DNA of 64,000 nt from Erythrobacter sp. EC-HK427 (GTDB lineage: Bacteria > Pseudomonadota > Alphaproteobacteria > Sphingomonadales > Sphingomonadaceae). The translations under genes were made by a program, and so were the position numbers. A model generated the notes under the pieces. It searched no databases and was not told the origin of the DNA. It saw only the letters and a program-made list of their open reading frames with translations. Shown piece after piece: positions 36,137 to 44,565 of the stretch (positions are counted from its first letter, which is position 1; each line of letters starts with the position of its first letter). The stretch spans positions 1,058,292-1,122,291 of the forward strand of contig NZ_LR701479.1 of assembly GCF_902498745.1 (NCBI RefSeq), in the 5' to 3' direction.

Positions 36137-36556
36137 CTTCTCCACATCATCGCTCGCGGAAAGATTGCCCGCTCGCCTGAAGAGGAGCTGGTCGAGCGGT
36201 ACGTCAAGCGCATCGCATGGCCGGTGAAACTCACCGAACTGCCGGAAACCGGCGGGCGAATCCCCGAACCTCAAACGCCCTCCAGACTCGTCCTGCTCGA
36301 CGAAAAGGGTCAGAATTGCGGCTCTGAAGACTTCGCCCGTATTCTCGAACGCTGGCGCGATGATGGCATTCGCGAATGCCGCTTTTTGATCGGCGCGGCG
36401 GACGGGCATTCGGAGCAAGACCGCAGCGCTGCCGACCTGCTGCTGAGCTATGGCAAGGCCACCTGGCCGCATCTGCTCGCCCGCGCGATGCTTGCCGAAC
36501 AATTGTTCCGCGCCACCAGCATCCTTGCCGGACACCCCTATCATCGGGCAGGGTGA
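36134..36556 (+). CDS. rlmH: 23S rRNA (pseudouridine1915-N3)-methyltransferase RlmH, ATC start
   Basis: SPOUT methyltransferase of 140 residues that methylates pseudouridine 1915 of 23S rRNA. The N-terminus reads (M)LLHIIARGKIARSPEEELV, matching the family from its first residue, and the C-terminus ends LFRATSILAGHPYHRAG, the SAM-knot and catalytic region. The only possible start for the full protein is ATC at 36134, 7 nt after AGGAG. The next canonical start, GTG 36224, would remove 30 conserved residues. ATC starts are rare, so a base error in the source or a real weak start with low or regulated expression are both possible. Confidence 0.9.
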   Translation: MLLHIIARGKIARSPEEELVERYVKRIAWPVKLTELPETGGRIPEPQTPSRLVLLDEKGQNCGSEDFARILERWRDDGIRECRFLIGAADGHSEQDRSAADLLLSYGKATWPHLLARAMLAEQLFRATSILAGHPYHRAG

Positions 36557-36562
36557 CGCGCG

Positions 36563-37765
36563 ATGCACCGCACCATCCTTCTCGCAGGCTCGGCCCTCAT
36601 TTTCGCCGGAGCCGCGCTCGGCCAGAGCGCCAGCCCGTTCGCCAGCGATGGTGAGGCGCGGCAAGCCCTCGCCGAGGCTTTGGAGGAACGCGCCGCTGCC
36701 GAGGATCGCAGCCGCCGCCTCGAACGCGAGGCCGATGCCGCCGAGAGCGAGGCGGAGCGCGCCGCGCGCCAGTCCGCCGCGCTCGCCGCGCGCATCCAGC
36801 AGGCCGAAGCCGGCATCGCCGCCGCCCGTGCCCGGATGGCGCTGCTCGACGAGGAACGCAGTGAATTGCGCGAGACGCTGGGCCGCGAGCAGCAACCACT
36901 GATCCGCCTCACCGCTGCACTCCAGCAATTCTCGCGCCGCCCGGTCGCGCTCTCGCTGCTGCGTCCGGGCGAAATCAGCGACATCGTCTATTTGCGCGCC
37001 ATCTTGCACAATGCCGTCCCTGCGGTGGAGGCAAATACCGCAGGATTACGCGGCCAGATCACCCGCGCCGCGACTTTGCGTGAGGAAACCGCGCAAACCA
37101 CAGGAGCCTTGCAAGCCGAAGAGCGCGCGCTGGCGGAACGCCAGGTCGAACTCGCCGATATCGAAAGCGCCCGCCGCCTCGCCGCGCGCGAGGCCGGAAC
37201 CGCCGCCGACCGCGAGGCCGAACGCGCGCTGGCGCTCGCCGAACAGGCGCGCGATCTGGACGGGCTGGTGGAAGAGCTGGAAGGCGCGGCGACGCTGCGC
37301 CAACGGCTCGCCGCTTTGCCCGGCCCCGAACTGCGCCCGGGCAGCAATAGCGGCAATGCGCCCGCCGCCCCGACTGCCGCCGCAACCACTGCCGACCGCT
37401 CCGCCCCGCGCCCCTATGTTCTGCCCGTCACCGGTCGCACCGTCGCCGGGTTCGGCGCATCGCAGGGCGCCGGGCTGAGCCAGGGCTTGACGCTGGCGCC
37501 CATCGCCGGGGCACAAGTGATCGCTCCCGCTGAAGGCCGGGTAGGGTTTGCCGGTTCCTATCGCGGCTTTGGCCGGATCGTGATTATCGAGCACGAAGGC
37601 GGCTGGACGAGCCTGATTACCGGCCTCGCGCGGCTCGATGTCCGCACGGGGCAGGAACTGGTCGGCGGCGCGCCGCTGGGCATTGCCGGGCCGGGCAACC
37701 CACAGATCACGCTCGAACTGCGCCGTGATGGCGAGCCGGTGAACCCGCTCCTTTATACTCGCTAA
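36563..37765 (+). CDS. EnvC-like murein hydrolase activator (degenerate M23 domain)
   Basis: Periplasmic protein of 400 residues: signal peptide (ending GAALG), a long coiled coil (about 28-245) and a C-terminal LytM domain. The zinc ligands are missing: the usual HxxxD region reads GLSQGLTLAP and the HxH region reads NPQITLEL. As in E. coli EnvC, the domain should activate an N-acetylmuramyl amidase during division rather than cut peptidoglycan. It starts 6 nt after rlmH and precedes ctpA, a typical alphaproteobacterial order. Confidence 0.88.
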   Translation: MHRTILLAGSALIFAGAALGQSASPFASDGEARQALAEALEERAAAEDRSRRLEREADAAESEAERAARQSAALAARIQQAEAGIAAARARMALLDEERSELRETLGREQQPLIRLTAALQQFSRRPVALSLLRPGEISDIVYLRAILHNAVPAVEANTAGLRGQITRAATLREETAQTTGALQAEERALAERQVELADIESARRLAAREAGTAADREAERALALAEQARDLDGLVEELEGAATLRQRLAALPGPELRPGSNSGNAPAAPTAAATTADRSAPRPYVLPVTGRTVAGFGASQGAGLSQGLTLAPIAGAQVIAPAEGRVGFAGSYRGFGRIVIIEHEGGWTSLITGLARLDVRTGQELVGGAPLGIAGPGNPQITLELRRDGEPVNPLLYTR

Positions 37766-37993
37766 TTATGTTCGGCCCGCGCATCCGCGCGTGCCATCCT
37801 CGGTGCTATTCGCTTCGCCAGAACTTCGTTCCGGCTGCGCGGCACCTGCGGGTCGGCCGCTTGGCCTCGGTCACTCGCTTTGCTCGTGAACGCGCCTCGT
37901 TACCCATCAAAACCCCCGCCCAAAACCTCATCTGGCGTTCAGACCGCAGCTGCGATACACCCCCGCTCGGGACAGTGCCCGTGCAGGAATGAT
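37766..37993. other. Gene-free spacer between envC-like gene and ctpA
   Basis: The 228-bp gap breaks an otherwise tightly packed series. One short open frame (37768-37992) gives an Arg-rich, Cys-containing translation without domain, ribosome-binding site or family likeness, so I do not call a gene. The stretch around 37840-37890 (GGTCGGCCGCTTGGCCTCGG...) has the look of a dispersed extragenic repeat, from memory only. A ctpA promoter may lie here. Confidence 0.4.
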
Positions 37994-39346
37994 ATGAAGA
38001 CCAGACTCTCGACCAAATTCGCTCCCGCCATCCGCGCTGCGGCGCTGTGCACCGCGGTGGCGCTGGTGCCCGCCACCACCTCCGCACTCGCGCAAATGGA
38101 AGGGCGCGCATCGCCCGAATTCCAGCGGCTGTTCGCCACCTACCAGCGGATCAAGACCAGCTATGTCGAGCCGGTGGAGGACGAAGTCCTGATCCGCGGC
38201 GCGATTGACGGGATGCTGGCCGCGCTCGATCCGCACAGCGCCTATCTCGATGGCACCCAGCTCGAACGCCTCACCACCATGATTGACGGCAATTACCAGG
38301 GGCTGGGCATTTCGATCCAGATGGATGACGGCGCGGTGCGCATCATCTCGCCCTTCCGTGGCAGCCCTGCCGAGACGGCGGGCCTCGCTGCGGGCGATTA
38401 CATCACCCATATCAATGGCGAGCTGATTTACGGACAGGATGTCGATTACGCGGTCTCGCAAATGCGCGGCCCGGCAGGCTCCTCGGTCGAACTGACGATT
38501 TTCCGCCCAGGGCGCGAGGATTCCTTCGACGTCACCGTAACGCGCGGCGTAATCGAGCTGGAGCCGGTGACCTGGGAACTGCTCGACGGCAATATCGCGC
38601 ATATCTCGGTCAATGAATTTTCCGCCGATGTCGGCGCTGACGTGCTCGCCGGACTGCGCGCCTTGCAGGAAGAGGCGACCGGAGAGCTGGCGGGCATCGT
38701 GCTCGATCTGCGGCGCAATCCGGGCGGCTCGCTCGATGAAGCGGTGGCGCTGTCCGATCTGTTCCTCGATTCAGGCCAAATCGTCTCGCAGCGCGGGCGC
38801 ACGCGGCGCGATTCGCTCTATTACGATGCCGAAAGCGTCTATCGCGGCGATGTGGCGGAAGGCATTCCCATCATCGTGCTGATCGACGAAGGCTCGGCCT
38901 CGGCTTCCGAAATCGTCGCGGGCGCGCTGCAGGATCACCGCCGCGCGCTGGTGATGGGCGAACGCAGCTTCGGCAAGGGCAGCGTGCAGACGCTGTTGCC
39001 GCTCACCCGCGATTCGGCGCTGAAGCTGACGACGGCGCGGTACTACACGCCCTCGGGCCGCAGCGTGCAGGAGAACGGGATCGAGCCCGATATCCGCGTG
39101 CCGCAGCTGTCCGATCCCGATGCCGAACGCCGCCAGCGCCTTGCGCTGCGCGAAAGCGATCTGCGCGGGCATCTGATCAACGAGATCGGCGCGGAAGACG
39201 ATACGCTCGAACGCGACCGGCTGGACGATCCGCGCTTCCAGCTGACCGCTGCGCAGCTGGAGGAAATGGGGATCGAGGATTTCCAGCTCGATTACGCGGT
39301 GCGCACGTTGCGGCGGCGGGCGGGTGTTTCGGTAGCGCGGAATTGA
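37994..39346 (+). CDS. ctpA: C-terminal processing peptidase, S41 family (CtpA)
   Basis: Periplasmic serine protease of 450 residues with a signal peptide ending SALAQ. A helical N-terminal domain, a PDZ domain (about 85-170, GLGISIQMDDGAVRII and PAETAGLAAGDYITHI) and the S41 domain follow. The catalytic Ser is in DEGSASASEIVAGAL (about 302) and the general-base Lys in ERSFGKGSVQT (about 327). Homologues process penicillin-binding proteins or hydrolases. The ATG at 37994 is chosen because it begins the signal peptide. Confidence 0.94.
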   Translation: MKTRLSTKFAPAIRAAALCTAVALVPATTSALAQMEGRASPEFQRLFATYQRIKTSYVEPVEDEVLIRGAIDGMLAALDPHSAYLDGTQLERLTTMIDGNYQGLGISIQMDDGAVRIISPFRGSPAETAGLAAGDYITHINGELIYGQDVDYAVSQMRGPAGSSVELTIFRPGREDSFDVTVTRGVIELEPVTWELLDGNIAHISVNEFSADVGADVLAGLRALQEEATGELAGIVLDLRRNPGGSLDEAVALSDLFLDSGQIVSQRGRTRRDSLYYDAESVYRGDVAEGIPIIVLIDEGSASASEIVAGALQDHRRALVMGERSFGKGSVQTLLPLTRDSALKLTTARYYTPSGRSVQENGIEPDIRVPQLSDPDAERRQRLALRESDLRGHLINEIGAEDDTLERDRLDDPRFQLTAAQLEEMGIEDFQLDYAVRTLRRRAGVSVARN

Positions 39347-39377
39347 GGCGATCCTTGGCAATCGCTAGGCGGGATTC

Positions 39378-39839
39378 ATGACCCAACCTCTCCCTACATC
39401 GGACCGCATCGCCCAGCGGCTGGCGCTGGCCGTGCCCGCGCTGCTGCTGGGCGGGGCCTATCTCTCGCAATACGGCTTTGGCCTCTATCCGTGCGAAATG
39501 TGCTGGTGGCAGCGTTACCCGCATTTCGCTGCGCTGGCACTGGCGCTGCTCTCGCTCTTCGCGCCGCCCCGGCGGATGTGGATCGCGCTGGCGGCGGGGG
39601 GAATTCTCACCTCGGGCCTGATCGGCGGGTTCCATGCCGGCGTCGAATATGGCTGGTGGCAGGGCATTACCGGCTGCGCGACGGGCGCGTCCGACCCACT
39701 CAGCTTCGATGTCGTGCGTTGCGACGTTGCACCGTGGTCTTTCATCGGTATTTCGCTCGCCGGGTGGAATGCGCTTCTTTCTATCGGCAGCGCGATGGCC
39801 ATATGGGTGCTGCTGCTGGCGAAGGAGAGAACCGCATGA
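39378..39839 (+). CDS. dsbB: Disulfide bond formation protein B (DsbB family)
   Basis: Four-helix inner-membrane quinone reductase of 153 residues that reoxidises DsbA. The first redox pair is CEMC (39-42), followed by WWQRYPH. The second pair is the two cysteines in ITGCATGAS and VVRCDV, in the second periplasmic loop. The stop overlaps the coq7 ATG as ATGA, so the two are coupled. Both products deal with the quinone pool: one uses it, the other makes it. Confidence 0.93.
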   Translation: MTQPLPTSDRIAQRLALAVPALLLGGAYLSQYGFGLYPCEMCWWQRYPHFAALALALLSLFAPPRRMWIALAAGGILTSGLIGGFHAGVEYGWWQGITGCATGASDPLSFDVVRCDVAPWSFIGISLAGWNALLSIGSAMAIWVLLLAKERTA

Positions 39840-40360
39840 CTGCCACCAAAGACCGTTCGGAAATGATCCGCGTCGATCAGGCGGGCGAGTTTGGCGCGAC
39901 GCGCATTTATGCCGGGCAACTCGCCGTAATGGGCGAACGCGGCCCGCATTCGGCGGAAATCCGCGCCATGGCAGAGCAGGAGCGCGTCCACCGCGAGGAG
40001 TTCGACGCGCTGATGGCGAAGCGCGGCGTGCGGCCCACCGCGCTGCAACCGTTCTGGAACCTCGCCGGATACGCGCTGGGCGCGGGCACCGCGCTGATCG
40101 GCCCCGAAGCCGCGATGGCCTGCACCGCAGCGGTCGAGACCGAGATCGACAAGCATTATTCCGACCAGCTCGCCGAGCTGGAAGCCGATGGCGATGATCC
40201 CGAACTCGCCGCGATGATCCACCGCTTCCGCGAGGACGAGCGCGAGCACCGCGATACCGCCTTCGAGCATGGCGCGGAGAAAGCGCCCGCCTATCCGCTG
40301 CTCTACGCCGCGATCCGGCTGGGCTGCAAAGTGGCGATCAAGGTCTCGCAGAAGGTCTGA
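39836..40360 (+). CDS. coq7: Demethoxyubiquinone hydroxylase (Coq7)
   Basis: Di-iron hydroxylase of 174 residues for a late step of ubiquinone synthesis. Metal-ligand motifs are DQAGEFGATRIYAGQ, EQERVHREEFD, ETEIDKHY and EDEREHRDTAFEHGAE, giving the six carboxylate and histidine ligands. The ATG at 39836 overlaps the dsbB stop. A longer in-frame start would run back through dsbB. Confidence 0.95.
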   Translation: MTATKDRSEMIRVDQAGEFGATRIYAGQLAVMGERGPHSAEIRAMAEQERVHREEFDALMAKRGVRPTALQPFWNLAGYALGAGTALIGPEAAMACTAAVETEIDKHYSDQLAELEADGDDPELAAMIHRFREDEREHRDTAFEHGAEKAPAYPLLYAAIRLGCKVAIKVSQKV

Positions 40361-40440
40361 GCCTGCGCGCGCTGCTTCATGGCGCATTCAAGCTGGGTTC
40401 TGCTATGGGTGACGGACATAACACTGATCCGAGGTTTTCG

Positions 40441-41070
40441 ATGAGTCGCTTGCTCACCCTGTCCGCCGCTGCACTGGTCGCGATCACCGCGATGCCCGCT
40501 GCCGCGCAAGACCGCCCTGCGCAAGGGCCCGCGCAGCCGCCCGAATACAGGGTCAACCAGCTTATCATTTATGGCGAGGACCCGTGTCCGCAGTCCGATG
40601 ACAACACCATCAATGTCTGCGCGCGGCTGGCTGAAAGCGAGCGCTATCGCACCCCGCCGCGGTTGCGCAATGTGAACTCGCCCGCCAATGAAAGCTGGAC
40701 GAACCGCGCGGAAAGCCTTGAGGTTTTGGGCGCCTTCGGCCCGCTCAGCTGCACGCCCACGGGGCTAGGCGGCGACAATGGCTGCACGCTCGAAATGATC
40801 GAGGCCGCCTATGCCGAACGCGCGCAGGGCAGCGATGTGCGCATGGGCCAACTGGTCGCCGAAGCGCGCGCCGAACGCCTGTCCGAGATCGACGGCAATG
40901 CCGCGCTGACACAGGCCCGGGTTGAGGAGCTGGAGCGCGCCGAGTTCGAACGCCGCCGCGCCGCGCAGGGCGAGACGCTGCCCGACGAAGAAGGCCCGCC
41001 GCCGGTGCTGGTCGATCCGAGCCGCATTCCGGCCGAACCGCCCGCGGTTCCGCCGACGCGGGACGATTGA
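40441..41070 (+). CDS. Secreted protein of unknown function
   Basis: A 209-residue protein with a signal peptide (MSRLLTLSAAALVAITAMPAAAQ). The mature part has cysteines in EDPCPQSDDNTINVCARL and LSCTPTGLGGDNGCTL, followed by a helical charged stretch and a Pro-rich acidic tail. I do not recognise a named family, although the spacing of the first cysteine pair suggests a disulfide-linked small domain. The ATG at 40441 starts the signal peptide; an in-frame ATG lies 36 nt upstream. Confidence 0.72.
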   Translation: MSRLLTLSAAALVAITAMPAAAQDRPAQGPAQPPEYRVNQLIIYGEDPCPQSDDNTINVCARLAESERYRTPPRLRNVNSPANESWTNRAESLEVLGAFGPLSCTPTGLGGDNGCTLEMIEAAYAERAQGSDVRMGQLVAEARAERLSEIDGNAALTQARVEELERAEFERRRAAQGETLPDEEGPPPVLVDPSRIPAEPPAVPPTRDD

Positions 41071-41092
41071 TCGCGCACCTCCGGGGGTGGCG

Positions 41093-41500
41093 TCAGCCTT
41101 CTCCGGGAAAGCGGTCAAACCCTGGTAGCGTATCGAGGGCTGCCATGTAGCTTCGCCGCTCCGCCAGCTGGATTTGCGCTTGCGGCGGAATGGCATCGGG
41201 CTCGTCGAGAGTGACCGACTGAATGTCGACGATCCCCGGCAAAACAGCTTCGTTCACGAAAAAGAGCGGCGTGCCGCAGGTGCCGCAAAACGCGCGCATC
41301 GAACCCGAAGGGGCAGTGTAGCGGACAGGCTCTCCCTGCGTCACGCTGAACCCTTCGGCGGGCATCGCCAGCCACGCGAGCACCGGTGCCCCGCTCGCCA
41401 TCTGGCAATCGCGACAGTGGCACAGCGCATGATGCGCTGCTGTTCCCTCGGCTTCATATCGCACCGCGCCGCAGCGGCAGCCGCCTGTAATCTTCCCCAT
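41093..41500 (-). CDS. GFA-family (glutathione-dependent formaldehyde-activating enzyme-like) protein
   Basis: Zinc-binding protein of 135 residues with the GFA/Mss4-like fold. Cysteines occur in GGCRCGAVRYEA, CHCRDCQ and FCGTCGTPLFF, the two metal sites of the family. Only a few members act on S-hydroxymethylglutathione, so the substrate is unknown. The ATG at 41500 has AGAAGG 7 nt upstream and is preferred to the ATG at 41506. Confidence 0.88.
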   Translation of the reverse strand: MGKITGGCRCGAVRYEAEGTAAHHALCHCRDCQMASGAPVLAWLAMPAEGFSVTQGEPVRYTAPSGSMRAFCGTCGTPLFFVNEAVLPGIVDIQSVTLDEPDAIPPQAQIQLAERRSYMAALDTLPGFDRFPGEG

Positions 41501-41548
41501 TCCCATGCCTTCTCTTGAAAAAGAGGAGAACATTACACGAACACAGGC

Positions 41549-42352
41549 TCAGCTCAAAGCAATATCCGGCGCGTCTTCCTGTTTCATCCCGACGACATGA
41601 TAGCCCGCATCGACGTGGTGCGTCTCGCCGGTCACGCCCGATGAGAGGTCCGAGCAGAAATACAGGCCCGCACCGCCGACATCTTCGATGGTGACATTGC
41701 GGCGCAGCGGCGCGTTCAATTCGTTCCACTTCAGAATATAGCGGAAATCGCCAATCCCGCTCGCCGCCAGCGTCTTGATCGGCCCCGCGCTGATCGCGTT
41801 TACGCGGATACCGTCCGGCCCCAGATCATTGGCGAGATATTGCACGCTGGTTTCCAGCGCCGCCTTGGCGACGCCCATCACATTGTAATGCGGCACGACC
41901 TTTTCCGCGCCGTAATAGGTGAGCGTCACGATGCTGCCGCCATCACTCATCAGCGGCGCGGCGCGTTTGGCGGCGGCGACCAGCGAGTAGGCGGAAATGT
42001 TCATCGTCATCAGGAAATTGTCGAGGCTGGTATCGACATATTTGCCGCGCAGCTCGTTCTTGTCCGAAAAGCCGATGGCGTGGACGAGGAAATCGAGCTT
42101 GCCCCAGCGGCTTTCGATCTCCGCAAAGGCCGCATCCATTGCTGCCATGTCGGAGACATCGCATTCGATCAGGAAATCGCTGCCCACTTGCTCGGCCAGC
42201 GGGCCGACGCGCTTTTTCAAGGCTTCGCCCTGATAGGAGAACGCCATTTCCGCGCCATGTTCGTGCAGCTTTTTGGAAATGCCCCAGGCCAGCGACTTGT
42301 CATTCGCCAGCCCCATGATGAGGCCCTTTTTGCCTGCCATCAGACCCGTCAT
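41549..42352 (-). CDS. fabI: Enoyl-[acyl-carrier-protein] reductase (NADH), FabI
   Basis: Short-chain dehydrogenase of 267 residues that completes fatty acid elongation. The cofactor motif is GLANDKSLAWGI near the N-terminus, and the active site Tyr-x6-Lys is in YYGAEKVVPHYNVMGVAKAALE (in part PHYNVMGVAKA), the FabI pattern. ISAGPIKTLAASGI is also typical. The ATG at 42352 overlaps the TGA of the upstream YihY-type gene (ATGA), which fixes the start; the open frame continues far upstream only by chance. Confidence 0.95.
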   Translation of the reverse strand: MTGLMAGKKGLIMGLANDKSLAWGISKKLHEHGAEMAFSYQGEALKKRVGPLAEQVGSDFLIECDVSDMAAMDAAFAEIESRWGKLDFLVHAIGFSDKNELRGKYVDTSLDNFLMTMNISAYSLVAAAKRAAPLMSDGGSIVTLTYYGAEKVVPHYNVMGVAKAALETSVQYLANDLGPDGIRVNAISAGPIKTLAASGIGDFRYILKWNELNAPLRRNVTIEDVGGAGLYFCSDLSSGVTGETHHVDAGYHVVGMKQEDAPDIALS

Positions 42353-43371
42353 TGCGATACTTCCTCCGTCCTGTCTGCCTGCGCCCGATGGCCCGGATCG
42401 CCGAGTCGGCGGCGTTCCTCCTCGGGCGTTTCGGCCAGCGCGGCGTTCAATTCCGCTCCGGCGACAACTCCTAAGCCTACCAGCCAGAAAAAGAAAAGCG
42501 CGATCATGAAACCGGCCAGCGGGCCGTAGGTCAGATCGTAAGTGAACAGGCCGCGCAGCAAGGGCGGCAGGACGACTGTCACTGCAAACCACCATACTGT
42601 CACCAGCAGCGCGCCGGGCCATTTGGGATACCGCTTGCCGCGGTATTTCGGCGGAGTCAGCGCCACGAACAGCAAGAGGATCGAACCATAAAGGACAATC
42701 GTCGGAATGATGCGTGACCATTCGAGCGTGTTCACCACGGTATAGAATTGGGGCATCGCCGCCTCGATCACTTCCTGCGCCGTGCCGATCATCACTTGCG
42801 CGATCAGCGACGTCATCAGCAACAGCACCGCGCCGATGATGATGGCGGTGGTGGCCAGCCGGTATTGCCAGAACGCCCGCGTCGCCCGCGTGCCATAGGC
42901 GCGGCGCAGAATGTCGCGGATCGTTTCGATCAGGCTCCCCACCGTCCAAAGACCGATGGCGCCGCCGATCCAGAGGAGCCAGCCGCTGCGCGCATCGATC
43001 ACGCTGCGCGCCGCCGGGCCGATCACGTCCGCGACCACCGGCGGCATCGCGGTGAGCAGCGCATCGATGGTCGCCACGCGGTCGGCATAGTCGCCCGCCA
43101 CGCTGAAAATCGCCGCCGCGGTGATGAAGAAGGGGAAAATCGCCAGCACTGACATATACGCAAGGTTGCCGGCGTGGATGGTGCCATCGTTGAAGGTGCT
43201 CACCACCACCCGCTTGAGCACCACCCAGGCGCGCGTGCCGGGACCGATGCGGGTGTGCAGATCGGCAAATTCAGCCGGTTTGTGGACGTCGCGCGCGCGG
43301 GCCTCGGGCGAGTAATCGGGCAGCGGCTGCCCGCTTTCGCTATCGCGCGGCGAAGGAGTGTGCGGAGCCAT
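42349..43371 (-). CDS. YihY/virulence factor BrkB-family membrane protein
   Basis: Inner-membrane protein of 340 residues with about six transmembrane helices. Conserved YihY features include GNLAYMSVLAIFPFF, IRDILRRAYG and the YGPLAGFMIALFFFWLVGLGV helix. The N-terminal 45 residues are hydrophilic. Its function is unsettled (not RNase BN, as once thought). It is translationally coupled to fabI downstream, suggesting a joint promoter. Confidence 0.9.
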   Translation of the reverse strand: MAPHTPSPRDSESGQPLPDYSPEARARDVHKPAEFADLHTRIGPGTRAWVVLKRVVVSTFNDGTIHAGNLAYMSVLAIFPFFITAAAIFSVAGDYADRVATIDALLTAMPPVVADVIGPAARSVIDARSGWLLWIGGAIGLWTVGSLIETIRDILRRAYGTRATRAFWQYRLATTAIIIGAVLLLMTSLIAQVMIGTAQEVIEAAMPQFYTVVNTLEWSRIIPTIVLYGSILLLFVALTPPKYRGKRYPKWPGALLVTVWWFAVTVVLPPLLRGLFTYDLTYGPLAGFMIALFFFWLVGLGVVAGAELNAALAETPEEERRRLGDPGHRAQADRTEEVSQ

Positions 43372-43417
43372 TGGCGGGGGAGACTAACAGCGCGGGCCGC
43401 GATTGGCCAACAGGCAA

Positions 43418-44374
43418 TCAGCCGCCCATGTCGCTGCGCGGATTGGCGGGGTCGCTCCAGCCGTCGAGCTTTGCGGCAAGCTCTGCCACATCCTCCGGCA
43501 ACTGGATTTCGAGCGTGACGAGCTGGTCACCGCGCCCGCCGCCCTTCTTGCTCCAGCCCTTGCCCTTCAGCCGCAGCACCTTGCCCGAGCTGGAACCCGG
43601 CGCGATGGTGAGCATCACCGCGCCGTCCACCGTGGGCACTTTCACCTTCGCGCCATGCACCGCTTCGCTCAGGGTAATCGGCAGATCGAGGCGGACATCA
43701 TCGCCCTCGCGCCAGAAATGCGCGTGCGGCGTGACGGAAATCGTCACAATCCCGTCGCCCGTGCCGCCGGGGCCCGCCTGGCCCTTGCCCTTCAGCCGCA
43801 TTTGCGTGCCGTCTTCGACGCCCTCGGGCAGCGAAAGGTCAATGGTCTTGCCATCGGCCAGCGCAATACGCTGCTTGGCGCGGGCAGCAGCATCCACGAA
43901 CGGCACGGTCAGCTTGTAGCGGATATCCGCGCCCTTGCGCGGCGGGGGCGGCGGAGGAGAGCGGAATTGCGCACCGCCAGCGCGCGCACCGCCGCCACCA
44001 CGCCCGAACAGCCCTTCGAAAAGATCGCCCAGATCCATGTCCTCGGTACCAAAGCCTTGGAAGTCGGACGAGGAATATTGCCGCCCGCCCGCGCCATTGA
44101 ACCCGCCGCCGGGGCGCGATCCGCCAAAACCGCCCCCGAAAGGCGAGCGCGGATTGCCGTCCGCATCAATCTCGCCGCGATCAAACTGTGCGCGCTTGGC
44201 CTTATCCGACAGCAGATCATAAGCCTGCGTGACTTTGGAAAACCGCTCCGACGCGTCGGGCTTGTCCTTGTTGCGATCGGGATGCAGCTCTTTCGCCAAC
44301 GTGCGGTAGGCAGACTTGATCTCCGCCTCGCTCGCCTGCCGGCCAACGCCAAGAGTGGTGTAGGGATCGCTCAT
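43418..44374 (-). CDS. DnaJ-like co-chaperone without zinc finger (CbpA type)
   Basis: Hsp40 of 318 residues. The J domain (1-67) has the HPD motif at 31-33. A Gly/Phe-rich linker (about 75-140) contains GGGFGGSRPGGGF, and a Pro run precedes the two C-terminal substrate-binding domains (RYKLTVPFVDAA..., DVRLDLPITLSEAVHGAKV). The CxxCxGxG zinc-finger repeats of DnaJ are absent. It should stimulate DnaK. Monocistronic, 46 bp upstream of the YihY-type gene. Confidence 0.93.
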   Translation of the reverse strand: MSDPYTTLGVGRQASEAEIKSAYRTLAKELHPDRNKDKPDASERFSKVTQAYDLLSDKAKRAQFDRGEIDADGNPRSPFGGGFGGSRPGGGFNGAGGRQYSSSDFQGFGTEDMDLGDLFEGLFGRGGGGARAGGAQFRSPPPPPPRKGADIRYKLTVPFVDAAARAKQRIALADGKTIDLSLPEGVEDGTQMRLKGKGQAGPGGTGDGIVTISVTPHAHFWREGDDVRLDLPITLSEAVHGAKVKVPTVDGAVMLTIAPGSSSGKVLRLKGKGWSKKGGGRGDQLVTLEIQLPEDVAELAAKLDGWSDPANPRSDMGG

Positions 44375-44521
44375 GGTGTGTTAGGTAGGTAAAGCGCGGG
44401 TTTTGCGCAAGAGACGGCTTTCCTACGCTGCCCCACAGGTTTAGGGCTGCGCGCATGACCGCTCGCCCTTGTCCGGAATTGGCTTCATTTGAGACCAACG
44501 GGATTTTCTCTCCTGAACCCT

Positions 44522-44539
44522 GTAACAGGTGTAACAGGT
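44522..44539. repeat. Tandem 9-mer GTAACAGGT upstream of pdxH
   Basis: GTAACAGGT occurs twice in direct tandem, 26 bp before the pdxH start. Two copies at 9-bp spacing could be a regulator binding site, but nothing else supports this. Confidence 0.35.
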
Positions 44540-44565
44540 TCCGGCCAAGCCATTGAAAGAAAACG

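Noticed and set aside
36224-36556. rlmH beginning at GTG 36224
   Set aside because: It would lack 30 residues that are conserved in RlmH, and no good Shine-Dalgarno sequence precedes this GTG; the ATC with AGGAG fits better.
37768-37992. A 74-codon frame between the envC-like gene and ctpA
   Set aside because: No ribosome-binding site, atypical Arg/Cys-rich composition and no recognisable family. Treated as spacer.
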